A DNA stretch of 64,000 bases from Orthonyx spaldingii (Eukaryota > Chordata > Aves > Passeriformes > Orthonychidae): positions 144,900 to 208,899 of the forward strand of contig VZTJ01002445.1 of NCBI GenBank assembly GCA_013397795.1, written 5' to 3'. The notes under the pieces are model-generated. The model was not told the origin of the DNA. It worked only from the letters and a program-made list of their open reading frames with translations, and did not search any database. The translations under genes were made by a program, and so were the position numbers. Below are positions 9,151-21,100 of the stretch, piece after piece; position 1 is the stretch's first letter; each line of letters opens with the position of its first letter.

Positions 9151-12100
9151 CCTTAGGGAACGGGGGGGGTTGGAGCGCGAAGGGCTTCCAGGGTTGTGGA
9201 ACGGCTGTGGTTGTCGCGCTAGGACTGTCACTGCCCTGTAAGCTAAAAGCTTGGGTTCCTTTTGCCGTTTCATAGGTGACTTTGACCTTGGGCCGCGATC
9301 TGTAGTAAAGTTCAGCTACCAATATTATATTTAAAGCGTGTGTTTAGGTCTTTGTTTAAATTGATTCTGCTCACGCTCCACATTTTAAGTTGAGTAAAAT
9401 GGGGGATGGCAAACGGGTTTTGCTGGTAAAGGGGAGGGAGGAATTTAATATCTTTTTCATAGGAGCAGTGTGTTCTTTATTTACCTAAGTGGCTGCCAAA
9501 CTGCCTTTCAGGACAAAATGGGAGATGCGGTGTCTTTTTCCAGTTTGTGGGGTTTGCAGAGAATAGGGATAGAGAAACTTTTGGATAAAGAAAAAGGAAG
9601 AAAAAGGTGCTTTGGGTTCAGTGTGGATATTTGAGCTTCAATTCATAGAATCACAGAATGGTTGGGATTGGAAGGGACCTTAAAGATCATCTCATTCCAA
9701 CCCCTGCCATGGGCAGGGACACTTTCCACCAGACCAGATTGCTCCAAGCCCCATCCAGCCTGGCCTTGGACACTTCCAGGGATGGGGCAGCCACAGCCTC
9801 TCTGGAAAATGGAATTTGAAGCAGGTTTACAGTAGTGGTTGGGCTTATAACCATAGCTGGTGATAATTTATGGCAGACAGATCTTGTAGAGTTATGGAAC
9901 AAGGAAAGATGTTCACGCTGAACAGTGTAAGGCAAGCACAACAGGTTCGTACACAAAGATGGGAGAATACAAAACAGTAATTAGATATTATTTATTAGTA
10001 TGACAGTGATAGCATTATGAAGAGCCTGCCACCATTAATTTTTGCAGAAATAATAGCAAAAATGCCACTGAGTAGTTGAAAGATTTAAATTTTAGTTAAT
10101 TTTTTAACTTTTGTGCTGTTATATAGGTGGATCTTTTTAATAATACTTTTTCCAACAAGTACTCACAAGGAACTGAAATCTTGTTGTGTTTAGGTTTTAT
10201 ATTATAGGGACTGAAACGTGTTCCTATCTAAAAGTAACAGAGACAGTTTTAGTTTTATACATATGAGTATTGTGTATTTTTTATGTTTTTTAATAAATTC
10301 TTAGAGAAGTGTAGGTAAGCAAAGTGTTAGCAGTACGGCTCATTAAGGTTTCTCTTCACCATTTCAGCATGCCACATACCCTTCTTGTTATTTTGGATAC
10401 TGGAAAGAATCCTGCTGTTATAAAGAACCCAAACATTTTTCTACGCCTCTGCGTTTCCTATAAAATAAATTCAATAGCAAACCCCTAGTTATTAGGAAAG
10501 CCCAAGAATGGGTAAAGACAGTGGGAGTGTTTTTTCCTTCTTTCTCATAGCTGGTCTTGAGGTCTCTGTTTCAGTAATGTCAAGGTCGCTTGAAGACAGA
10601 AACCCTGCCCAGCTTAAGCATGGACATATTTTGTAGGAGTGATGCCTTTTAGGAAGTCCTACACCTATCTTTAAAATACAAAATATCTTACTCTGTGTTG
10701 TTTCCATCTGCCAATTGAAGCATGGTTTTCAAGCATAATATAAATATTTGAAAAGTTCAAGTGTATACTTGTTATTTATTTACTTAAGTTGCTGTCAAAC
10801 TGCCTTTCAGGACGAAATTGGAGATGTATCTTTTTCCAGTTTGTGGGGTATGGAGAGAAGGGGGATAGACAGACTCTTGGGTAGAGAACAACCTCCTTAA
10901 GGTGCTGAAACCTTGTTGGATTTTGTGGTTTGAGTTCTGCCAGCTGATGAAACAGGATATAATTTATGCCTCAACATACCCTATCCTTTTGATCTTCTGA
11001 ACGTTGTGCCTGCAATGTCATTGCCCCTGTGTAACTGGTAATTCCTAACCACGTTGGGATAAAACTTTCTTCAGTGTGGAAGTGTCACCTTCCACTGTCC
11101 CAGGTTAGTCTCCATCCAACCTGGCCTGGAACACTTCCAGGGATGGGGCAGCCACAGCTTCTCTGGGCACCCTGTGCCAGGGCCTCACCACCCTCACAGG
11201 GAAGGATTTCTTCCTGACTTCCAATCTAAACCTGCTCTCTGTCAGTGTGAAGCCATTCCCCCTTGTCCTGTCACCACATGCTCTTGTATATCAGTATCCT
11301 AATGACATCCTGCTTCCATGGCTTCCAAGTTTTCCTAGCTCCTTGACGAAAGGAGCAGCTCTGAGGCAGTATCCCATATATCATGGATCTGGCTCTTTGC
11401 ATCTCTCCCTATCTCCTTGCTCCAGAGCTGTGATGCAGGAGGATTGCTTCCTCTGCTATATTTTATATTTTTGCTGAGTGTTCTTTACTTGTTTCACCTT
11501 AAACTCATAGTAAGCTTTACTTGCTGTTTAAGAACTGCTGACCTTTATGTGCTCCTTCCCTGTCTCAGTTTGCTCATTGACTTTACCAACAGCTTCCCAG
11601 GCCTGACCTCTCCAGATCTCTCTGACACAGCCCACCAGAAGTCTCGACGTGGGATATTGGAAAAAAAGGATCCGTGATGAGAAAGCCAAAGTGAGCTGTG
11701 AGTTAGCAGTGCCAAAATCCCCGTTAACGTCCCAAACTCTTTCCTGTTCCATGTTTCAGGCCATGGGATCTCTGTCCTGACTGCAGCACCATCAGTGTTC
11801 CAGCAGCACCACCAGGTCCATCACGCTGTGATCCCTCATGGGAGGAGTGGCAGATCCTCTGTCAGTGGCATCGTGGCCACTGTCTTTGGAGCCACAGGGT
11901 TCCTGGGACGATACGTTGTCAACCGCTTAGGTAATGCTCACCAGGAGTGCTGATTTAAAAAAAAATTATCCCAAAAAATTGTTCAACAAAACTAATTTGT
12001 CTTCAGGTTGCAGGATGATGTTGAAGTCTCTGGCACTTTGGGTCTGAAAAGTGTTTTGCAGGATGTTTGGTCTGTTGAAGTGCCAGAATGTGACAAGTAG

Positions 12101-15100
12101 TAAAAAGTGTTTTAATCAAGGAAATTTTGGAGCTTTTGAAGGTTAAGGTCATTAAGAGAGTCCTGCTCCTCTGTAGAATGCAAATCTGAGGAGAGCCACA
12201 GCACATATTTGATTTTTTTGGTTTTGGCCTTATTAGGGTATATTACTGAAAGGTTTGCAGGAGTTTGATTGGAATTCTTTAAAATTGCTCTTTTGAATTT
12301 AAATCTTAAAAAAATAACCCCTGCTGCCTTTTTCCCCCGCCTTCTTTCCATGCAACTTAAAAAATGTAAATATCCTCATATATGTTCCATTTTTTAAGTA
12401 TTGTACTGTATTTATAGGATGCACCATTTTTGTTGTTGTTTGTTAACAACCTTCTGTGTTTTGTCTTACAAGCCTAAATATTAAAAAAGAAACAACAATG
12501 GTTTAAGAACTCCAAGTATGTAGTTTCAAAAAGGACCTTAGTTCTGTTCTACTTTTAGCTTTGCAATACACTTTCAAGATACCTATGCAATTGTAGTGCT
12601 TTAATGCCAGGGAAAAAACGGAGCTTTGTTTATTTTGGAGTTCATCTACTTAAATTATGTAGTGGTTTGAAACTTTGGGGTTTTTTTGGCCCTTTAGGTC
12701 GCATTGGCTCCCAAGTCATCATCCCCTATCGCTGTGATCAGTATGACCTGATGTATCTGCGGCCCATGGGTGACCTGGGGCAGCTTCTCTTCATGGTGAG
12801 TCTGGCTTGAGATCAAACACAAACCCCTGCCTGTACAAGGCAGCCTCGGAATCCTTCTCAAAGACACCACTCCAGCTGTTGTTTAGCCTCTGGATGGGAA
12901 TGGTGTGAAAGGGCTTGCTTTGATGGTGCTATTTACACATTATCTCACCTTGTTCCCATTTGATGCTCTGCTTGCAGGAGTGGGACTGTAGGGACAAAGA
13001 CTCCATCCGAAGAGCCGTGGAACACAGCAATGTGGTCATTAATCTGATTGGAAAGGAATGGGAAACAAAGTAATTTTCCTGGTTTTTTTTCTTTTCCTAT
13101 ATATGATAGGTTTGCACCTGGTATTGTAGCCATAGTTTATAGCATGCGTGTGCAGTGGTGTTGCTATTGTTCTTGGCTGCTGTGAAAAGGCAACCTCAAA
13201 ATTTTGCATATAAAATTTCTTTAAATGGTGAACTCCATTTCTTTAAATGGAGGCCTGGTGTCCAAGGCCAGGGGAAAAGTGCATTCTTTACAAAATTTTC
13301 CAGTGTAACATTTTTGTTCTGTCAGAAAGTTGAAATGTGCTGCTTTCACACACCTCATAGGTATTCCCTGAGTGCCTTCCTACAGATGAGAGCCTCCCCA
13401 GCTTCTTAAATTTATAGTTACATTTATATTTTATTTCTGCTAAATTTGTATTTGCATTATATATATATTTATGATATTACAGAAGCAAGATTTCATCCTG
13501 TCACTTGGAGGTAGTGATGAATTGTAGCCTGCTAGAATAAACCGTGATCAAACAGGAATAGCTGATGGACAGTGCATAAGGTTAAGATTAATAACATCAT
13601 TCCTTGATAGAATTTTGGCACAGACAATATTAGCTACAGAAGCATTTTTGATAATAACTTCTAAGTATAGTTCCTTTTTGAAATCCATTAAAAAATTCCC
13701 GTGTGTATTTTATGTTAATAATACCTGTAACAGCCTCCTTCTGTGTGTTCGTGCAATTATATCCACTTTATTTAAAGCCTTGTGCAGAAATGCAAGACAA
13801 AAATTTAATGGGGAGATTTGCCTTTATATGGTGCGTAATTTTGCACTTATAGTAGACAGAAACAAATGTAGGTATCAGTTTTATCTGTATTTACAAACTT
13901 AATGCCTTTGTTGCCCTTTTTTTTTTATGAGCTGACATTTGATGTTCAAATTGTAAAATTAGTAGGCAAACTGTATCAATAGGCTAGAATTGGTAGTCTC
14001 AAAAGTATGATTTATATAAAAAATAGTTTCTTTATTATTAAAAGTGTGAGGACAACAACAGAAAGTTTCATTCTAATTAAAAATCCCCAACCTTTGTTCT
14101 CTGGACAGTTTCAACAGATTCAAACAGACAAGTCTTGGTCCATGTTTAAAACTTCTGGCTATTACAGAACTTAACCACTGTGTGGCACAAATGTTTTAAT
14201 TACATATTTTCTGCATGTGGGTGTCTATGGTGCTGCTGAAGCCCTGAGATCAAGTTCTGTGCTTTGTTAAACACAAAGTCAGAGTAACCATTGTAATCAT
14301 CCCAGAGCCTATGAAAAACTTGGGCAGGAAGAAAAGTCAGATTAGATGGAGAGATCAGTCAAAAAAAGCAAAGCCTGCCATGAAATACTTTCCTCCTTGC
14401 CTTGTGCTCGTGTGCAGGCTCCTCTGTGTGTACTATGTTGTTTGAAACTCCATGGTTACAGGAGAGATGTTGTTCCTTCTCATGTGTTTCTAAATCTGTT
14501 TTGGTGAGCAGAGCAGGAGTGATGGTTCCCAGGATCAGATTAGTTATTGAAGGCTCAAAAATAACTTCTTATTTTTAAGGCTTTCTTTGGACTCCAGTGG
14601 GATCTGCAGGGCTGTGGGAGATGAGGACACAGGGAGAGGAGTTTGGATGTTTGTTACCCAAAGTAAATGGACAAGATACAGGGGTGCTTACAGGGACCAT
14701 ATAATGACATGAGAAGCCAATTCTCTTTCTTGCAGTCTTGGCGTAGTTGGAAAGAATTTTGGGATTGTTGCCAGCCTATAGTGTCAATTCTGCTTGGAGA
14801 CAGAGCTTCTGTATTGTTCTGGATCAGATACCAAACTGGTTTGCAGTATAACCCCCTAATTTAGGCCCCTTGAATGTCATGCAGTGAGGGGAGGATTTCT
14901 TCTTGCTTCTAGAAGTCCCTTTCAGCTCTGAAATGCTTCTAAATGCTCTGACAGATTGTTTTTCCATTTGCATGAGCACCTCTATGTTCTTTGGTTTGTT
15001 TTTGTCTGCTTACCCCTGCCAAGCATCTGCCCTGACTTGTGCTGCTCAGAAATTTTGAGCTGCTTTGTAGTGTAATTAAGTGTGTCAAATCAAGGCAGAT

Positions 15101-18100
15101 TTTGAACAGGTTTTGTGAAAACACAGCCTTGCTCAGAGTTCAAGATGAAGGAGTGCTTCTCTTAATAAAAATTACTTTTTTACTTTCACTGGGAGTTTTC
15201 TATTTCTCACAGATAAGTGGGCAAAAGGGTTTTTCATACAGTTTTAATCTTGTCAGGTGAAAAAGCAGAGAAGCTAAAATTGAAGATTATAGTTGCAATT
15301 TCACTTCTCTAATTTTTACTGTATGAAAAGTCCATCATCAAAGGAAATTTTGTTTCTAACAGAGTGTTAAGATGGGTTTGAGAGAACGCATTCAGGTAAT
15401 ATGTAATGATTGCTTTTTGGCTGATTTGCAACCATTGTTGATTACTCTTTAAGTGAAATTTGGGTTTTGCCTTGCTTTAGAAACTTCAGATTTGAAGATG
15501 AATTTGTAAATATTCCTCAAACTATCGCACAGATAAGTAAGGAAGCCGGTGTGGAAAAATTCATTCATATCTCTCACCTGAATGCTAACATGAAGAGTCC
15601 TTCCAAATACCTCAGGAACAAAGTAAGTCTGGAATGCACTTAAATATATTTCCTGAGAATGTACTTTGTGTTTGACTTGGGTTTAGTTTTTTTTCCCCCC
15701 AGCTGGGTCTGTTTGAAGGAAATCAGTGTATGAATTACTAAAGACTATTCTCTGCAGCTGAGAAATGTTTGGACTTTCTGTGAGCCCTTTATCTTAGTGC
15801 AGCATCTCAGGGATCAAGTGGCTTAGATATAAATAATTTTCATGCTACTGATGGCATAATTTCTTTCAGTTCTATAGTCAAGGATGCATTCTGTTATGAA
15901 AGGCATCCACTTCTGCATGGTTCAGAATGGATCTAATGAATGTGTTCATTTCACTTGACTGATAGGCTGTTGGAGAGGAGATAGTGAGGAAAGAATTTCC
16001 AGATGCTGTAATTCTGAAGCCCTCTGAGATGTTTGGGAGAGAGGACCGATTTCTCAATCATTATGCAAGTAGGTGTTCTTGGAATAATAAACCCATGATT
16101 TGTGTAACTGCCCGTAGAGAACAGAGAGAAAATGGGATTTGCTGTGGAAAAGCAGAGAAGTGTGTTTTTATCAGGACTGTGTGGGAAACATAGAAACATA
16201 AATTTTCACCTCTTGACAGAATTCTTTCTGAATCTAGTTAGACTTTGCTCTTTTTTAATTTTTGTAATCATTTAATTTTGAGGGGGTGTGTACTGCTGGG
16301 TTGTTTGTTTAGATTATTCTCACCTGAAGCCTGGTCATCTTAACCCTCAAAGTAGTTTGTCAAGTTGGTCAAATGTAAAAATCCTCCTCCTGAGTTGTTT
16401 TGGCCTCAAAAGCTCCAGTAATGTCTGATGTGTCCCCAACAAAATTGCCACACGACACAGAGTGGAACCAGTTTCCGTCTTGCAAAGTTGAGATATGTCT
16501 GAGCCACTCTAAGGAAACAGTAAATGCAGCTCTCTCATTACTGTTAATACAAAAACTAAAAGTGTCTTGAAAAAAATGCTGCTGCAGTTGGCTGGGAGTT
16601 TTTCCCAATTCTATTTTTTTTTTTTAAAGTGAAGTCAATTTTTAGAAGAGATCCACGCTCAGTGTGGTGTAAAATGTCTTGGTTATTCTAGCACTGAAAG
16701 GATTCCCAGATTTTCTCTTTTTTTTTTTCTGTCAGACATGCGCTGGTTTGGTGGTGTGCCTCTTATTGCTCTGGGCAAGAAAACAGTCAAGCAACCAGTC
16801 TATGTAAGTTTTCCATAAAATCCCACTCCCAAATCCTCAGTGGATGGATGTGTTGCTCTGTAAACCACCTCTGAATGAGGAGGGTGTGCATGTATTCCTG
16901 TTTTCTCTTGGTAACTGTCTGAATTTGTTCCTCACAGGTGGTTGATGTAGCAAAGGCAATTATTAATGCAATTAAGAATCCTGATGCAAAAGGAAAAACA
17001 TATGCCTTGCCTGGGTAGGTCACTTTTTCTGATTCTAATTAAGTGTAGTACTTCTTTTTGGTGTCATTTTTTGGCATGCTGCACAGTACATTTAATTTCT
17101 CCATCCATGCACACAGTCTGAGCTGCAATAAATTCCACCTCCTTTTTGGGAGGAAACGTGGCTCAAGCTGTTACTGTGAGTACTCTGAAAATCCTAGTCT
17201 GCAAAATCCCCGTTGCATTTCATGTTATGTGTGTGCACACTCAGAAATAGGCAGCTTGGGAAACATACTAGACAACATGGATTTGGGGAACTTTCTGGTA
17301 AAGCTGTGTGGAAACCACCTGGAATTGGGATGGGTTAGAGGCAGTGGATCTACAGTTAGAGACTGGATTTACAGGTTGCCCACAGAAGCTGGCTGCCCCA
17401 TCCCTGGAAGTGTCCAAGGCCAGGTTGGATGGGGCTCTGAGCAACCTGGGATAGGTGGAAGGTGCCCCTGCCCATGGCAGGGGGATGGAATGAGGTGGTC
17501 TTTAAGGTCCCTTCCAACTCAAACCGTTTTATGATTCTCTGATCTCCTGGAATTTTTTGGAAGAAATGTCAGTTGAAGGCTCAGTTTTCATGCCTGTAAC
17601 CTCAGACCCTGGCATCTTTTAAGATCTGGGGTTTATCACACTGCTCAGCAGTGTGCTCTTGTGGCATCATGAAGCTTTTCAGAGTGTTTTGGAATGGCAG
17701 CAAATTGCCTGGAAAGCCAAGGGAGATACTTGACAGCTCAGTCTGAGCCATCTAGAGAGCCTAAAAGGCTAAGGCAGAATCTGAACAAGAAAGGAGTGGG
17801 AATTCCCAATCTTACTCTTAGGCTTTTGCAGGTGATTGGGAGACTGCTGCCTTCTGTCCATATTGAGACGGGGGAGTGCATTTTTTGGGCAATTCATCTT
17901 AGCTTCTTCCTCTTGCTTTTAAACAGAACAATATATTCTTCAAGTCAAGTACAGGCAAGTGAATCAATTTCCCTGCAGCCATGTCCTACCAAAGATGGGA
18001 TGTCTTGTTAGTAAACCATTCTTCATTCTCTGTTTGCTCTCTGGCTTCCAAGTGGGCTTGTACAAACTCCTGTCCCAGTGCTGGGAATCTTCAGAGTTGG

Positions 18101-21100
18101 AGCCAGCACGGAGGAGGCACATTAGAGGTGCGCTTTCACAGCACACACAATACACTTCACAGCCAAATGCCCACAGTTCCTCTCTGCCACTTCTTCTCCA
18201 TGCTTTTCCCCAGCTCCAGGATGGGCCTTTCCACAGGCTGCAGTCCTCCAGGATAAACCTGCTCTGCTGTGGGCTCCCTGTGAGCCTCCGGGGAATCTCT
18301 GCTGACAAATTATTTGGATTGAAGAAAACAGGCTCTTTGCAACCTTGGGAGTGGAGGGTTTTAAATTGTTTTATTTCTCTTGCTGCAAATATTGCAGTGT
18401 AGCTGAGTGGGGTGTGATGTTTGCTGCTTTCCCTTCCAGCCCTCACCGGTACCTGCTGTATGACATGGTGGAGTACATCTACACCGTCGCCTACCACCCC
18501 TTCATCCCCTACCCGCTGCCACGGCCTCTCTACCAGTAAGTGGGACCCTAATTCAGCAAGCACAGAAGCATTAAATACCTGCTGCACAGATTACTTGCTC
18601 TGCCCAATTGTTATGTAATGTGGTGGGGTTGCAGAAGCTACCTTGGACTTGGTCATCCTGGAGGTCTTTTCCAGCCTAAGTGATTCTGTGATTGGATGTC
18701 TTTGCTGAGTCAAGAAGTAGCAAAAGGTCCTCATTCAATAAAATTAGTAGCAAACTGAATTAATTTAATAATACCACAGGGAAAATTCGTTTGTGTGTTG
18801 CTGACTGCAGGCCCTGACAGATTTTTTTGCACAATCTTAAGGAATTGCTACTGTCAGCTGTCCTTGCAGTCTGGTAAGCACTGCCACCCTGGAAGCAGAG
18901 AAGGGGTAAAAGTGGGTGTGGATTGACTTCTAGTTCAGCCCTTTGGATGGGTTTGAGGCAGTGTTGGAGGTGGGTTTGTACTGGGATTTGAACAATGTGC
19001 TTGTGATCAAGCTTTTCTTTGTGTGTGATATGAGGGCAGTGACATCTTTAGAAAGTGGTGCTGAATGGGGAGGCAAGAAGGGAAGGGTGTAGCATCACTT
19101 CAGCTGACTACAGCAGGCTGTTCACATGCACCAAGGATAGTAACAGTGCAAGAGATCAGTATAAATCTGAGCCTGGGCCTTAGGGCTGAGTATAAATCTG
19201 AGCCTTAGGGAATAATCACATCTTTCTGAAGAGCTATCCCAAACAGTAAATGCAATTTCAGAAGTTGCCCTCAGCATGAGGAGGCTGTGTTACTATTTGG
19301 TGTGCTAGTCCTTCTCATTGGTAGTACAGTGCAAATTAACAAGCTAAGTCACCAAAGTCAGAACCCTCCTGCCAGTAGGACTCAGCACTGGATCCATGGA
19401 AGTGCTGCTGGATAATGCTTAGAACATCCTAAACTGCTGTGGCTGTTCCTGTATGGGCTGCAAGAGGCACCAGGTTATACCATGGCTCAGCTGACACAGA
19501 GCAGCTTGTTAAAAGGGTGTTATGTGGGTGCTTCTTAGTTCTATTCACATTTGCTGCAGTCCATGTTTTGCTTTTTTGTTTATGGGCTAAACTAAGTGAC
19601 ATTTCATATTTTTGAGAAAAGAATGTGCCTAAAAGGCCGTTGAGCCTGGTTGTGCAGTAACTCTGTAACATCTTAATCTGCCAGGTGGGCAGCTCAGCAA
19701 GAGGTTCTACCTGTTGAGTAAGAGATTCTGCTGTTGGTCCCAAGACACTGAGCAAGAGCTGTGCCATTATTTTCTTTTTCCTGTCAGATTTCCTTTCTTT
19801 CAAGGGAAACTTCATTTCTGAAAACTGCAGATAGCCTAATCCTCACCCTTTTTATAGATTGCTCCAGATTCCACCAGCTTGTTTGTGTGGCTGATAACTC
19901 ATTTAGTTGTCAGCAAGTGTGTTTTCTCCTGGAGGCACTGAATCCAACTTCGTGACTGATTGGATTGCTGCCTACACTAGCAGGAAACAGAGTTTGGCTG
20001 AAAGGCTGGGGCAAGACTGAGCCCTCTGGTGTGTGGGGAATTGGATGTGGGGTTTACTTTCCTCACCCATTAAAGCTCATTTTAATGTCTAGAGATCTGT
20101 TTCCTTATTCCATCCAAAGTAAAATAATACAAGATCCAATAATTCAGGAACAGTTAATTATCAGAAACACAATTAAGAACTTGGTGGCTGGCACGTTCAG
20201 AGCTTTAATGAACTGAGAACTTGCAAGAACAGCTTCAGAACAAGCTCTTGCTCACTGTCAATATATTAAGTTTGAAATAATTTTTACCAGATCTTGTTGT
20301 CTTCTGTGTATTTGGATAAATGACTGCACTTTTGGAATTTTTCTTCTGTTCACAGTTTCATTGCAAGATTATTTGAGATGAATCCATTTGAACCATGGTT
20401 GACACGGGACAAGGTGGATCGGGTAAGTGTGGGACCAGCCAAAAATCCCTTCTGGGAAATGTTTCACTGGGCGTTTGTAACTCCCACTTGTAGTTTTGCA
20501 TTCCCCAAAAACACACGGAATTGAAAACAGCCAGAAGTAGAGGCTGGATGAGCAAAGTGGTGGGGGGCAGTACTCCCTACTCTGAGATGGTGTCTCTAGA
20601 TGCACTAAAATCCCTGACATCATCCAGAGAATGGTGTTTTTAACAACTGAGTTGTCACCCTGCATACATTCCAAAATCTCACTTAACATTCGAGTGCATT
20701 TCTTGGGAGAATGTTGCCACTTCGTGTTTATTCCTGACTTCTCAGAGTGTTTCAGTGGGGGTGGAGAAATAAGTTGCAAAAAGCCAACTGCAAGCAAGGA
20801 AAAAAAGTAGGAATTGGCAAGTATTAATGTCAAAATTTGGCATCTGTGTAGGCTAGCAAAAATAGTCATGTACATCCTCTAAACTTTCTGCTTTGTGAAT
20901 TGTGGAGTGACTCTCCCAACTGTTTTGCATTGTTGGAATTTCAATGTATTTTGTTATAATGCAGTATCAATAGCCTACTTTAACCTGATTGTGCCCCAGG
21001 ATGTAATTGTAACATCTCCAAAAACCTTTCTTTGAGCTGCCTTTGTAGTTTATTGAGTTACATTTCATAAAAGAAGCTTGCACCAAATCACAAAAGCTGC

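Noticed and set aside
17964..18587. 207-codon open frame antisense to NDUFA9 exon 9
   Set aside because: Shadow of the exon and surrounding intron; no independent support.
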